From Heritagella_A intestinalis (GTDB lineage: Bacteria > Bacillota > Clostridia > Oscillospirales > Acutalibacteraceae): DNA of 61,582 nt. Within the stretch, counting starts at the first letter, position 1. Each line of letters begins with the position of its first letter. A model generated the notes under the pieces. That model searched no databases. It was not told where the DNA came from and worked only from the letters and a program-made list of their open reading frames with translations. The stretch spans positions 1 to 61,582 of the forward strand of contig CAJFQF010000012.1 of NCBI GenBank assembly GCA_904418995.1. The letters are read 5' to 3'. Below are positions 16,895 to 25,152 of the stretch, one piece after another. A program made the position numbers and the translations under genes.

Positions 16895-18526
16895 TTAGTA
16901 CATACCGCCCATGCCGGGATCAGCGGGGGCAGCGGGAGCCGGAGCGGGCTCCTTCTTGTCGGCAACCAGGCTCTCAGTGGTGAGGACCATAGCAGCCACG
17001 GAAGCGGCGTTCTGCAGAGCGGAACGGGTTACCTTGGTGGGGTCTACCACGCCGAAGCCGATCATGTCGCCATACTCCTCGGTAGCGGCATTGAAGCCAT
17101 AGCCGATCTTGTCGGAGTTCTTGATGTTGGCCACGATGACGGAGCCTTCCAGGCCAGCGTTGGCAGCGATCTGACGAACGGGCTCTTCCAGGGCCTTCAG
17201 TACGATCTGCACACCGGTGCGCTCATCGCCGGAAACCTCATCCAGCAGCTTGGCAACATCGCCCATGGTGTTGATGAGGGCCACGCCGCCGCCGGCCACG
17301 ATGCCTTCCTCCACAGCAGCCTTGGTAGCAGCCAGAGCGTCCTCAATGCGGAGCTTCTTCTCCTTCATCTCGATCTCGGTAGCAGCGCCAACCTTGATGA
17401 CAGCTACACCGCCAGCCAGCTTTGCCAGGCGCTCCTGGAGCTTCTCACGGTCAAAGTCGGAAGTGGTGGTCTCGATCTGGCCGCGAATCTGGTGTACGCG
17501 GGCCTTGATGGCGTCGGGATCGCCCATACCGCCAACGATGATGGTGTTCTCTTTGTCCACCTTCACCTGACGGGCATGGCCCAGCTGGGAAATGTCGGCG
17601 TCCTTGAGCTCCAGACCCAAATCAGAGGTGATGACCTGGCCGCCGGTGAGGACAGCGATATCCTGGAGCATCTCCTTGCGGCGATCGCCGAAGCCGGGAG
17701 CCTTCACGGCCACGCAGCTGAAGGTGCCGCGGAGCTTGTTGAGGATCAGGGTGGTCAGGGCCTCGCCCTCCACGTCCTCAGCAATGATGACCAGCTTCTT
17801 GCCGGACTGGACGATCTTCTCCAGCAGGGGCAGGATCTCCTGGATGTTGGAGATCTTCTTATCGGTAATCAGGATGTAAGCGTCGTCCATGACGGCTTCC
17901 ATCTTGTCGGTATCGGTAGCCATATAGGGAGTGATATAGCCGCGGTCGAACATCATGCCTTCCACAACCTCGGAATAGGTCTCGGCGGTCTTGGACTCTT
18001 CCACGGTGATAACGCCGTCAGCGGTGACCTTCTCCATGGCCTCAGCAATGAGGTTGCCGATGAACTCGTTGGCGGAAGAAACGGTAGCAACACGAGCGAT
18101 ATCAGCGGTGCCGTCCACCTTCTTGGAGTGTGCCCGCAGGGATTCCACAGCAGCGTCCACAGCCTTCTGGATGCCGTTCTTCACCACCATGGGGTTGGCG
18201 CCGGAGGTGACGTTCTTCATGCCTTCCTGAATCAGGGCCTGTGCCAGCAGGGTAGCGGTGGTAGTGCCGTCGCCGGCCACGTCGTTGGTCTTGGTGGCAA
18301 CTTCCTTCACCAGCTGTGCGCCCATGTTCTCAAAGGGATCGTCCAGCTCGATTTCCTTGGCGATGGTCACGCCGTCGTTGGTGATGAGGGGAGCGCCGAA
18401 CTTCTTATCCAGCACCACGTTGCGGCCCTTGGGGCCCAGGGTGATCTTCACGGTGTTGGCCAGCTGGTCAATGCCGCTCTTCAGTGCTTTTCTGGCGTCC
18501 TCGCCATAAATAATCTGCTTAGCCAT
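16895..18526 (-). CDS. groEL: Chaperonin GroEL (Hsp60)
   Basis: The 543-residue chaperonin that forms the 14-mer folding chamber with GroES. It starts AKQIIYGEDARKALKSG and has LGPKGRNVVLDKKFGAP, NDGVTIAKEIEL and GDGTTTATLLAQ (ATP site), EGIVAGGGVAL, and the flexible C-terminus ending GMGGMY. The length is typical. The ATG at 18526 is chosen by homology, with GGAGGATATGCAATT before it. It follows groES by 64 bases in a CIRCE-controlled operon. Confidence 0.99.
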   Translation of the reverse strand: MAKQIIYGEDARKALKSGIDQLANTVKITLGPKGRNVVLDKKFGAPLITNDGVTIAKEIELDDPFENMGAQLVKEVATKTNDVAGDGTTTATLLAQALIQEGMKNVTSGANPMVVKNGIQKAVDAAVESLRAHSKKVDGTADIARVATVSSANEFIGNLIAEAMEKVTADGVITVEESKTAETYSEVVEGMMFDRGYITPYMATDTDKMEAVMDDAYILITDKKISNIQEILPLLEKIVQSGKKLVIIAEDVEGEALTTLILNKLRGTFSCVAVKAPGFGDRRKEMLQDIAVLTGGQVITSDLGLELKDADISQLGHARQVKVDKENTIIVGGMGDPDAIKARVHQIRGQIETTTSDFDREKLQERLAKLAGGVAVIKVGAATEIEMKEKKLRIEDALAATKAAVEEGIVAGGGVALINTMGDVAKLLDEVSGDERTGVQIVLKALEEPVRQIAANAGLEGSVIVANIKNSDKIGYGFNAATEEYGDMIGFGVVDPTKVTRSALQNAASVAAMVLTTESLVADKKEPAPAPAAPADPGMGGMY

Positions 18527-18590
18527 AATTGCATATCCTCCAATCAATCAATGAAAAACTGCGATGCGGGTTCTCCCGGTGTCTTTCTTT

Positions 18591-18875
18591 TTATTCCACA
18601 ACTGCCAGCACGTCGGACTGCCGGACAATGGTGTATTCCTCGCCGTCCACCTTCACTTCGGTGCCGGAGTACTTGCTGGTGATGACCTTATCGCCCACCT
18701 TCAGGAACATGGTGACTTCCTTGCCGTCCACCATGCCGCCGGGGCCTACCGCGACAACTTCAGCGATCTGGGGCTTCTCCTGGGCGGAGCTGGCCAGCAC
18801 GATACCGCTCTTGGTGGTTTCTTCAGCTTCCTGCATCTTAATGAGAACGCGGTCTGCAAGGGGTTTGATAGTCAT
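18591..18875 (-). CDS. groES: Co-chaperonin GroES (Hsp10)
   Basis: A 94-residue heptameric lid for GroEL. It starts TIKPLADRVLIKMQEAEE, contains the mobile loop TTKSGIVLASSAQEKPQ, and has VGPGGMVDGKEV and KVGDKVITSKYSGTEVKVDGEEY. All are canonical. AAGGAGGAA precedes the ATG. It is the first gene of the heat-shock operon, 43 bases downstream of the CIRCE operator. Confidence 0.99.
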   Translation of the reverse strand: MTIKPLADRVLIKMQEAEETTKSGIVLASSAQEKPQIAEVVAVGPGGMVDGKEVTMFLKVGDKVITSKYSGTEVKVDGEEYTIVRQSDVLAVVE

Positions 18876-18918
18876 TGAAAATTCCTCCTTAGAGAATTTA
18901 TAATACAAGTTAAGGGGT

Positions 18919-18945
18919 TTAGCACTCATTATCATCGAGTGCTAA
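18919..18945 (-). promoter_or_regulatory. CIRCE operator (HrcA site)
   Basis: TTAGCACTC, nine bases, then GAGTGCTAA: a perfect match to the CIRCE inverted repeat bound by the HrcA repressor. It lies just downstream of the groESL -10 box, where bound HrcA blocks transcription until heat stress. hrcA itself is not in the window. Confidence 0.98.
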
Positions 18946-18949
18946 ACCT

Positions 18950-18977
18950 ATTTTAACACCTTTACAGGAAAAATCAA
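18950..18977 (-). promoter_or_regulatory. groESL promoter
   Basis: On the minus strand TTGATT (-35, 18972-18977) and TAAAAT (-10, 18950-18955) are separated by 16 bases. The CIRCE element starts five bases after the -10. Confidence 0.85.
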
Positions 18978-19100
18978 GGGCTTTTTTCTGATTTTCCGGC
19001 TTTTCATAAATTATTTACATTTCCCCGGCTTCTCTTCCAATTCCCACCCTTAGATTGAACGGGTTTCTTTTGGGTTATGCAAAAATTTCCAATCTCAGCA

Positions 19101-19150
19101 AAAAAGACCGACTCCTGCGCGGTGCGGCCCGCGCGAAAGAATCGGTCTTT
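19101..19150 (-). terminator. Terminator of gpsA
   Basis: AAAAAGACCGA and TCGGTCTTT pair around a GC-rich inner hairpin (GCGCGGTGCGGCCCGCGC). On the minus strand it ends in TCTTTTTTGC, a few bases after the gpsA stop. Confidence 0.85.
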
Positions 19151-19155
19151 GCGGC

Positions 19156-20118
19156 TTATTGATAAAATTCCGTTTTCAGGCTCCGGGTAAACAGCTCTGA
19201 CAAAGCGGCTTTTGGCTCCACGCCCCGATACAGGGTATTGTATACGGCCCGGCAAATGGGCAAATCCACGCCGTAATTTTTCCCCATTTGCAGCATAGCC
19301 CGGACGGTGTAGTACCCCTCGGCCAGCTTGGTGTACTCCTCCCCCTTGACGAAGGATTCCCCGAACTGGCGGTTGTGGCTGTACTTGGAGAACACCGTGG
19401 CCTCATAATCCCCCAAATGGCACAGGCCATAGGCGGAAAGCTCATTGCCCCCCAGGGCCTGGATGAGCCGGGCCACTTCCCGGGTGCCCCGGGACATCAG
19501 GGCCCCCTTCAGGGTGGAGAGATGCAGGCCGTCCAGCATCCCGGCGGCAATACCGATGACGTTTTTAGCCGCCGCGCCGATTTCATTGCCAATCAAATCC
19601 TGGCCGTAGTAAAAGCGAATCAAATCGCTGGAAAAGGCATCCACCAGCTTTTCCTTCACCGGCTGGCTGTTGCTGTCAATGACCATACAGTTGGGAATCC
19701 CCTGATAGAACTCCTCCACATGGCCCGGCCCCAGCCAAACCGCCACTTCATTGGAAAAGTCCATGTTGTCGTTGACCACCTGGGAGAGCCGCCGCCCGGT
19801 GGCAATTTCAATGCCCTTCATGCACAGGACAAAGATTTTATCCGTCAAATCCAGGGGCTTGAGCTCATCCATAAGGCCCTGGAGACCCTGGGAGTTGATG
19901 GAAATCACAATAACCGGGGATTCCTTGGCGCAGGCAATGTCTGTGGAAAGGGCCACGGATTCCGGCATCTCCAGCAGGTCGTTTTTCCGCTCCCGGAGGA
20001 ACCGCTGCATGGTTTTTGAGCTGGAACGCCCGTACAAGGTCACATCATGGCCGATACTGTCCAGATACCAGGCCAGCAGAGAGCCCCAGCGGCCGCATCC
20101 AATTACTGTAATTTTCAT
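19156..20118 (-). CDS. gpsA: Glycerol-3-phosphate dehydrogenase [NAD(P)+]
   Basis: A 320-residue enzyme that reduces dihydroxyacetone phosphate to sn-glycerol-3-phosphate for phospholipid synthesis. The N-terminal Rossmann fold begins KITVIGCGRWGSLLAWYL, a GxGxWG nucleotide loop. ISINSQGLQGLM, the catalytic-region GNEIGAAAKNVIGIAAGML and RGTREVARLIQALGG, and GLCHLGDYEATVFSKYSHNRQFG follow in the usual order. VWLGPGHVEEFYQGIP replaces the more common SGP(S/T)FA motif. AAGGGTGG precedes the ATG. The methyltransferase gene ends 38 bases upstream on the same strand. Confidence 0.93.
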   Translation of the reverse strand: MKITVIGCGRWGSLLAWYLDSIGHDVTLYGRSSSKTMQRFLRERKNDLLEMPESVALSTDIACAKESPVIVISINSQGLQGLMDELKPLDLTDKIFVLCMKGIEIATGRRLSQVVNDNMDFSNEVAVWLGPGHVEEFYQGIPNCMVIDSNSQPVKEKLVDAFSSDLIRFYYGQDLIGNEIGAAAKNVIGIAAGMLDGLHLSTLKGALMSRGTREVARLIQALGGNELSAYGLCHLGDYEATVFSKYSHNRQFGESFVKGEEYTKLAEGYYTVRAMLQMGKNYGVDLPICRAVYNTLYRGVEPKAALSELFTRSLKTEFYQ

Positions 20119-20155
20119 ATGGTTCCACCCTTTCCCTTTGATACTTACTATACGC

Positions 20156-21298
20156 TTATTCAGTTTTCCCTTTCCGGGGATAGGTAAAATACTGGTAATA
20201 CTGGCACTTAATCATGCCGTTATAGAGCTTGCGCCGCTTATCGGCCCGCCGGCCATAGCAGTCCTCAAAGGTTTCATCCGGGCTGATAATGGAGTAGCTC
20301 CACCCGTGCTGGGGGACAAACACCTTGCCCATGACCCGGTACAGCTCCTGGGCCGACTGGATATCCAGCAGCCGCTCCCCGTAAGGCGGGTTGCAGATGA
20401 CACAGCCGTACTCCCCTTCGGGCCGGAAGTCCCGGATATCCTGGACACGGGCCTTTACCCGGGCGATGACGCCGGCTTTTTTGGCGTTTTCCAAAGAGAG
20501 GGCCACAGCTGCCGGGTCGATGTCATAACCTTCCGCCTGGAAGGTGGCGTCCCGCTTCACCAAATCCCGGGCCCGCAGGCGCTCTTTCTGCCACACTTTG
20601 CTGTCCACCTGGCCCCATTTTTCCGCGGAAAACCGCCGCTGTAATCCCGGAGCAATGCCCAGCGCATAAAGGGCCGCTTCGGTGAGAAGGGTGCCGGAGC
20701 CGCAGAAGGGGTCGATAAAGTGGCCGTCCGAGCGCACCCGGGCCAGCTTTACCATGGCCGCCGCCAAGGTTTCCTTAATGGGGGCCTCTGTGGAATTCTG
20801 CCGGTATCCCCGCTTGTGAAGCCCTACCCCGGAGGTATCCAGCATCAGGCTGGCCTGGTCCTTCATCAAGAGGAACTGGATTTGATGAATGGGGCCGGTT
20901 TCCTCAAACCAGGACACCCGGTATTTGGATTTGAGCCGTTCTACCACCGCTTTTTTGATGATGGATTGGCAATCCGGCACGCTGTGGAGCTTGGAATTCA
21001 GAGAGCGCCCCTTCACCGGAAAAGCATCCGCTTTATCAATCCAGCGCTCCCAGGGCAGGGATTTCACTCCCTGGAACAGCTCTTCAAAGGTGCGGGCAGG
21101 AAACGTGCCCAGGTGGATTAAAATCCGCTCGCTGTACCGGGAGCCCATATTGGCCCGGGCCAGCATCTGTTCATCCCCCTTGAAAAACACCCGCCCGTTT
21201 TCCGGCCGGACATCCGCCGCCTCCATATCCCGGAGCTCTTCCCCCACCAGGCCCTCTACGCCCAGCAGGCAAGGGGCAACCATTTCAAACTGTTCCAT
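20156..21298 (-). CDS. THUMP-domain class I rRNA N2-guanine methyltransferase (RlmL/YpsC-like)
   Basis: A 380-residue protein. The N-terminal ferredoxin-like/THUMP part (GVEGLVGEELRDM...FKGDEQMLARANMGSRYSERILI) binds RNA. The C-terminal Rossmann methyltransferase has DPFCGSGTLLTEAALYA for S-adenosylmethionine, GYDIDPAAVALSLENAKKAG, and the catalytic NPPYGERL motif of N2-guanine methyltransferases. It resembles the single-domain RlmL half (Bacillus YpsC), predicted to modify 23S rRNA near G2445. GAAAGGA precedes the ATG. Probably co-transcribed with gpsA. Confidence 0.92.
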   Translation of the reverse strand: MEQFEMVAPCLLGVEGLVGEELRDMEAADVRPENGRVFFKGDEQMLARANMGSRYSERILIHLGTFPARTFEELFQGVKSLPWERWIDKADAFPVKGRSLNSKLHSVPDCQSIIKKAVVERLKSKYRVSWFEETGPIHQIQFLLMKDQASLMLDTSGVGLHKRGYRQNSTEAPIKETLAAAMVKLARVRSDGHFIDPFCGSGTLLTEAALYALGIAPGLQRRFSAEKWGQVDSKVWQKERLRARDLVKRDATFQAEGYDIDPAAVALSLENAKKAGVIARVKARVQDIRDFRPEGEYGCVICNPPYGERLLDIQSAQELYRVMGKVFVPQHGWSYSIISPDETFEDCYGRRADKRRKLYNGMIKCQYYQYFTYPRKGKTE

Positions 21299-21405
21299 TC
21301 CGATAACCGTTCCTTTCTCCTATTCTGCTTTAGATTGTACCATAGACCGGCATCCAGCGCAAATCTTTCGAAGCATCCCAGGAATTCCTGAAACAGCCGC
21401 AAAAG

Positions 21406-21430
21406 GGCCGCGCTTTTGGCGCGGCCCCCA
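21406..21430 (-). terminator. Terminator of hpf
   Basis: GGCCGCGC and GCGCGGCC form an 8-bp GC stem around a TTTTG loop. On the minus strand it is followed by CTTTTGC, about 25 bases after the hpf stop. Confidence 0.75.
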
Positions 21431-21451
21431 TCCATGCATTGTTAGGGTATT

Positions 21452-22000
21452 TTATTCGCTGTCCGGCTCCAGCAGGCCATACTTCCCGTCCTTGCGGCGG
21501 TACACCACGTTGATCTCGTTGCTCTCAGTATTCCGGAACATAAAGAACTGGTGCTCCAGCATATTCATCTGCAAAATCGCCTCGTCCACGCTGGCGGGCT
21601 TCACATAAAAGCGCTTGGTCTTGACAACCTCATACTCCCCGGTATCCTCGTCCACCGGCTCGGAGTCCTCCGCGTACTCCTGTACATACTGGTCGATGGC
21701 GCCGCCGCTGTGGAACCGCTTTTCCAGACGGGTCTTGTTCTTGCGGATCTGCCGGCCCAGAGCGGAAATAACCTTGTCCAAGGCGTCGTTCATTTCTGCG
21801 GCGGTTTCCTCCGCGCGGCAGATCATGCCCGGCTGACGGATGGTGATTTCCACGGTCTGACGATTGCGCTCTACGGTAACGGTCACATTGGCCTCGGCAT
21901 CCTCGTCGAAAATCCGGTCAAAACGCATGAGCTTCCGGGTGGCGAGCTCCTTGAAGTTATCCCGCAGGGTGACCTTTCTGCCGATGATCGTAATTTTCAT
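21452..22000 (-). CDS. hpf: Long-form ribosome hibernation promoting factor
   Basis: A 182-residue HPF of the long Firmicutes type, which dimerises 70S ribosomes into inactive 100S particles. The N-terminal RaiA/YfiA domain runs KITIIGRKVTLRDNFKELATRKL...TVTVERNRQTVEITI to about residue 100. After a variable linker, the C-terminal dimerisation domain has VVKTKRFYVKPASVDEAILQM and EINVVYRRKDGKYGLLEP. The ATG at 22000 follows AGGAG. The mRNA leader carries a folded element (22036-22080) that could control expression. Confidence 0.97.
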   Translation of the reverse strand: MKITIIGRKVTLRDNFKELATRKLMRFDRIFDEDAEANVTVTVERNRQTVEITIRQPGMICRAEETAAEMNDALDKVISALGRQIRKNKTRLEKRFHSGGAIDQYVQEYAEDSEPVDEDTGEYEVVKTKRFYVKPASVDEAILQMNMLEHQFFMFRNTESNEINVVYRRKDGKYGLLEPDSE

Positions 22001-22035
22001 GCCAACATCTCCTAACACTTTTAGACTGTGCAGGC

Positions 22036-22080
22036 GCTTTCCGGGAAGCTCCCTTCCGGGGAGTTGCTCCCTGGAAAAGC
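22036..22080 (-). promoter_or_regulatory. Three-way-junction fold in the hpf leader
   Basis: An outer stem (GCTTTCC 22036-22042 with GGAAAAGC 22073-22080) encloses two adjacent perfect 5-bp hairpins: GGAAG/CTTCC (22044-22057) and GGGAG/CTCCC (22059-22071). It sits between an AT-rich promoter region and the hpf ribosome binding site. No T-run follows, so this is a leader structure and not a terminator. Weinberg and colleagues described raiA-linked RNA motifs; I cannot say whether this is one. Confidence 0.55.
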
Positions 22081-22186
22081 ATTCCTGTGTTTCATCTATA
22101 GTATAACACAATCAATAAAAATTTTAAAGAGTTTTGTTGACAATCCGTGAAGAAATTTTACATTTTTTGTTGCATTGCCCGAGATC

Positions 22187-23032
22187 TTACAGGAGAACCT
22201 CCCCGTGGCGGGTCACATGGCAGCCTACATTCACCGCCAAAGGCAGCCCGGCAATGTGGGTGGGATAGGTTTCAATGTTCACCGCCAAGGCGGTAGTACG
22301 CCCGCCAAAGCCCTGGGGCCCGATGTCCAGGCTGTTCACCGCCTCCAGCATCTCCGCCTCCAGCTGTGCATAGAAGGGATCCGGGTTCCGCTGGGAAACT
22401 GGCCGGCACAGGGCCTTTTTGGCCAGCAGGGCGCACAGCTCAAAATCGCCGCCAATGCCCACTCCCAGCATCATGGGCGGGCAGGGGTTGGCCCCGGCCA
22501 ACCGGGCCGTCTCCGCCACAGCGCCGATAATCTGCTCCCGGGTAGCGGAAGGCGTCAGCATCACCACTCGGCTCATGTTCTCGCTGCCAAAGCCCTTAGG
22601 GGCCACCATCAGATGGATTTTATCCCCGGGCACCAGCCGGGTGTGGAGCACGGCCGGAGTGTTGTCGTTGGTGTTTCCCCGGCGAATGGGGTCCGCCACC
22701 ACGGAACAGCGGAGCAACCCCTCCACATAGCCCTGGCGCACCCCCTCGTTGACGGCGTCCTCAAAATTCCCGTCAATATGTACGTCCTGGCCGATTTCGG
22801 CGAACACCACCGCCATGCCCGTATCCTGGCACACCGGCAAAGAGAGCTCCCGGGCAGCGTCCATGTTGGCGCAGAGGTCCTCCATAATGGACTTCCCAAT
22901 GGGGTGCTCCTCCTTCTGGGCGGCACAGCGGATACACTGCTCCAAATCCTTGGGCAGCTCCCGGTTGGCCTCCATGCACAGCCGGCGCACCTGCCGGGTA
23001 ATTTCCTCGGCTGCAATCACACGGATTCCCAC
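22187..23032 (-). CDS. Class I fumarate hydratase alpha subunit
   Basis: A 281-residue iron-sulfur subunit (TtdA/FumA N-terminal type) of fumarate or tartrate dehydratase. It has VCQDTGMAVVFAEIG, RGNTNDNTPAVLHTRLV, APKGFGSENMSRVVMLTP and NPCPPMMLGVGIGG, holding the three cluster cysteines, and ends HVTRHGEVLL. Catalysis needs a beta subunit, which normally follows at once; here the next gene is hpf and no beta gene is in the window. The start is a GTG with GGAGGAAT before it, immediately after the amidohydrolase stop, so the two genes are coupled. Confidence 0.92.
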   Translation of the reverse strand: MGIRVIAAEEITRQVRRLCMEANRELPKDLEQCIRCAAQKEEHPIGKSIMEDLCANMDAARELSLPVCQDTGMAVVFAEIGQDVHIDGNFEDAVNEGVRQGYVEGLLRCSVVADPIRRGNTNDNTPAVLHTRLVPGDKIHLMVAPKGFGSENMSRVVMLTPSATREQIIGAVAETARLAGANPCPPMMLGVGIGGDFELCALLAKKALCRPVSQRNPDPFYAQLEAEMLEAVNSLDIGPQGFGGRTTALAVNIETYPTHIAGLPLAVNVGCHVTRHGEVLL

Positions 23033-23035
23033 AGC

Positions 23036-24202
23036 TTATTCCTCCTTCCCAATTTCACGGCCTGCCACAAACACCCGCTCCGGCTTAGCGGCCAAAGTCA
23101 GGGGATCAGCCCGGAACACTACACAGTCTGCGTCTTTGCCCACAGCCAGGGAGCCCACCCGGTTGTCGATGCCGCAGATCCGGGCCGGCTCAATGGTAAT
23201 GGCCCGCAGAGCGGCGGCAGGCTCCATGCCCTCCCGGGCAGCCAGACCCGCGCACAGGGGCAGGTACTGGAGCGGGATCACCGGATGGTCGGTGATAATG
23301 GCGGTCTGCACCCCGGCGGCCGACAGTTTTCCCGGACAGGCGGGGGTCAGGTTCCGCAGCTCCGGCTTAGAGCGGTCGCAGAGAACGGGCCCGCTGAGAA
23401 CCCGGGCTTTTTTCTCCGCCAGCTCTTCCGTAATCAGGTGGCCCTCTGTGCCGTGGACGATGACATAGTCCAGATTGAATTCTTCCCCAATGCGGATGGC
23501 TGTGAAGATATCGTCGGCCCGGTGGCAGTGGATGTGAGCCTGGATTTCCCCCCGGAGCAGAGGCAGCAGGGCTTCACACCTGGCGTCATACTCCGGCGGG
23601 TCGAATTCATCCTCTGCCCGGGACTTCTCCAGGTCGTCCAGATACCGCTCTGCCTTATAGAGCTGCTCCCGAATCAACGCCGCTGTAGCCATACGGGTAA
23701 CCGGGGCCTGATGCTTGCCGTGATACACGGTTTTGGGGTTCTCTCCCAAAGCCATTTTCATGGCCAAAGGCGCTTTTACAATCATTTTGTCGATGCAGCG
23801 GCCATAGGTCTTTACCGCCGCCATCTGGCCGCCAATAGGGTTGGCGCTGCCGGGGCCGGTGACAACGGTGGTTACACCGGCTTCCAACGCCTCCCGGAAA
23901 CAGCGGTCCATGGGGTTCAGAGCGTCAATGGCACGGAGCTGGGGGGTCAGGGGGTCGGTTTCCTCGTTGCCATCGTCCCCTTCAAAGCCCAGGCCGTCCT
24001 CCCACATTCCCAGGTGGGTATGGGCGTCGATAAAACCGGGATAGACATGGGCGCCGTCCAAATCCAGCCATGTCTCCCCGGGCTTCTCCGGGCAGACCCC
24101 CATGGGGCCCAGGCCGGTAATCACGCCGTTTTCGGCAGTAAGCCAGCCGTTTTCATAGTCAATCCCTTCCATGGTATGAAGAACTGCGTTTTTAATGCGC
24201 AT
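23036..24202 (-). CDS. Amidohydrolase (imidazolonepropionase-like)
   Basis: A 388-residue metal-dependent hydrolase. The composite N- and C-terminal sandwich surrounds a TIM barrel with the metal ligands GFIDAHTHLG, then a candidate Lys, HIHCHRADDI, VHGTEGH and IITDHP. The end VGSLAVGKDADCVVF is typical of the family. Such proteins cleave cyclic amides or dipeptides; the exact substrate is not evident. It is first in a two-gene unit with the fumarase alpha subunit. GGAGGAAATACC precedes the ATG. Confidence 0.9.
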   Translation of the reverse strand: MRIKNAVLHTMEGIDYENGWLTAENGVITGLGPMGVCPEKPGETWLDLDGAHVYPGFIDAHTHLGMWEDGLGFEGDDGNEETDPLTPQLRAIDALNPMDRCFREALEAGVTTVVTGPGSANPIGGQMAAVKTYGRCIDKMIVKAPLAMKMALGENPKTVYHGKHQAPVTRMATAALIREQLYKAERYLDDLEKSRAEDEFDPPEYDARCEALLPLLRGEIQAHIHCHRADDIFTAIRIGEEFNLDYVIVHGTEGHLITEELAEKKARVLSGPVLCDRSKPELRNLTPACPGKLSAAGVQTAIITDHPVIPLQYLPLCAGLAAREGMEPAAALRAITIEPARICGIDNRVGSLAVGKDADCVVFRADPLTLAAKPERVFVAGREIGKEE

Positions 24203-24228
24203 GGTATTTCCTCCTTTAACATCATGAT

Positions 24229-24256
24229 ATAAAAAAGGCGGGGGACTCCCCGCCTT
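24229..24256 (-). terminator. Terminator of the yab/divIC cluster
   Basis: AAAGGCGGGGA and TCCCCGCCTTT form a stem with a tiny loop. On the minus strand TTTTTT follows. It lies after the S1-domain gene, the last of the cluster, and just before the amidohydrolase start. Confidence 0.88.
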
Positions 24257-24270
24257 TCGTTGTTTTCGGT

Positions 24271-24753
24271 TTATCCTCTGGAATTGCCATGGCGGGAGAA
24301 GCCTCCGCGCTTGCCCTCCACGGCCCGTTTCAGATCAGACATCTTTTCATCGCTGCTCTGCTTGAAGCGGGACATCATGTCTTCAAAGCTGCCGCCTTCA
24401 ATGCGGCGGCTCTGCCATTCGTAATTGCCGGGACGTCCGGGGCTCACTGCCGCCGGCCGGGGCTGACGGGGAGCACGGGGACGGTTGTTTTCCCTGCGCT
24501 GGGGCTGCTGCTGGGCAGGATCCAACGCCTTCTTCATAGAGAGGCTGATCTTCCCTTCTTCACTGATGCCAAGCACCTTGACCTTTACTGTCTGGTTTTC
24601 GGTGACAAAGTCCCGGATCTCCTTGACAAAAACCGGTGCAATCTCCGAAATGTGTACCATGCCGGTTTTGCCTCCGGGCAGTTCCACAAACGCCCCGAAC
24701 TTCGTGATCCCTGTGACCTTGCCTTCCAGAATCGCTCCTACCTCAAGCTGCAT
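24271..24753 (-). CDS. yabR: S1 RNA-binding domain protein (YabR-like)
   Basis: A 160-residue protein. Residues 1-73 form one S1 domain (VGAILEGKVTGITKFGAFVELPGGKTGMVHISEI...VKVKVLGISEEGKISLSMKK). The rest is a low-complexity, Arg/Pro/Gln-rich tail. Bacillus YabR, of the same layout, is encoded next to divIC, as here. It probably binds RNA or ribosomes; the specific role is unclear. The ATG at 24753 is preceded by TTAAGGAGGAAAACAG. Forty-six bases separate it from divIC. Confidence 0.9.
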   Translation of the reverse strand: MQLEVGAILEGKVTGITKFGAFVELPGGKTGMVHISEIAPVFVKEIRDFVTENQTVKVKVLGISEEGKISLSMKKALDPAQQQPQRRENNRPRAPRQPRPAAVSPGRPGNYEWQSRRIEGGSFEDMMSRFKQSSDEKMSDLKRAVEGKRGGFSRHGNSRG

Positions 24754-24799
24754 ACCTGACTGTTTTCCTCCTTAACATGATGAATACCGAGTTCCTTCC

Positions 24800-25102
24800 C
24801 TATTCACCGGAAATGATAATAAATACGCGCTCTCCTGCCTTGGCATAATCCAATTCTTCCCTGGCAACGCGCTCCGCGTATTCGCTGCCGTCCTTTTCGG
24901 TGGCGGCGATACTCTGGCGGAGTTGTTCGTTTTCCACTTCCTGCACTTGAATTTGGTTTTGCAGGGCTTCCAGCTGGCTCCGTTTCTGCTGAATCTGGAT
25001 TTGCTGGTTAATCAGCGCCGCCGCCACATAGACGACCAAACAGAGGATGGCAACCCGAAGCAGGATGCTCTTTTTTACCTTTTTCTTCTTCACTTCCCGC
25101 AC
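24800..25102 (-). CDS. divIC: Septum formation initiator DivIC/FtsB
   Basis: A 100-residue bitopic protein with a basic cytosolic N-terminus (REVKKKKVKKS), one transmembrane helix (ILCLVVYVAAALINQ), an extracellular coiled coil (QKRSQLEALQNQIQVQEVENEQLRQ split over several heptads) and EYAERVAREELDYAKAGERVF at the end. These features define the DivIC/FtsB family, which forms the FtsL-DivIC-DivIB complex at the division septum. Its place after yabQ matches Bacillus. Confidence 0.92.
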   Translation of the reverse strand: MREVKKKKVKKSILLRVAILCLVVYVAAALINQQIQIQQKRSQLEALQNQIQVQEVENEQLRQSIAATEKDGSEYAERVAREELDYAKAGERVFIIISGE

Positions 25103-25152
25103 GGGTGATTCCTCCCTTCGCGCTAAAAAGCCTGCACTTTCGGTCTTCTTGA

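Noticed and set aside
22187..22240. Truncation of the fumarase alpha gene
   Set aside because: The protein runs to the normal family C-terminus (HVTRHGEVLL), so it is full length; only the beta partner is missing nearby.
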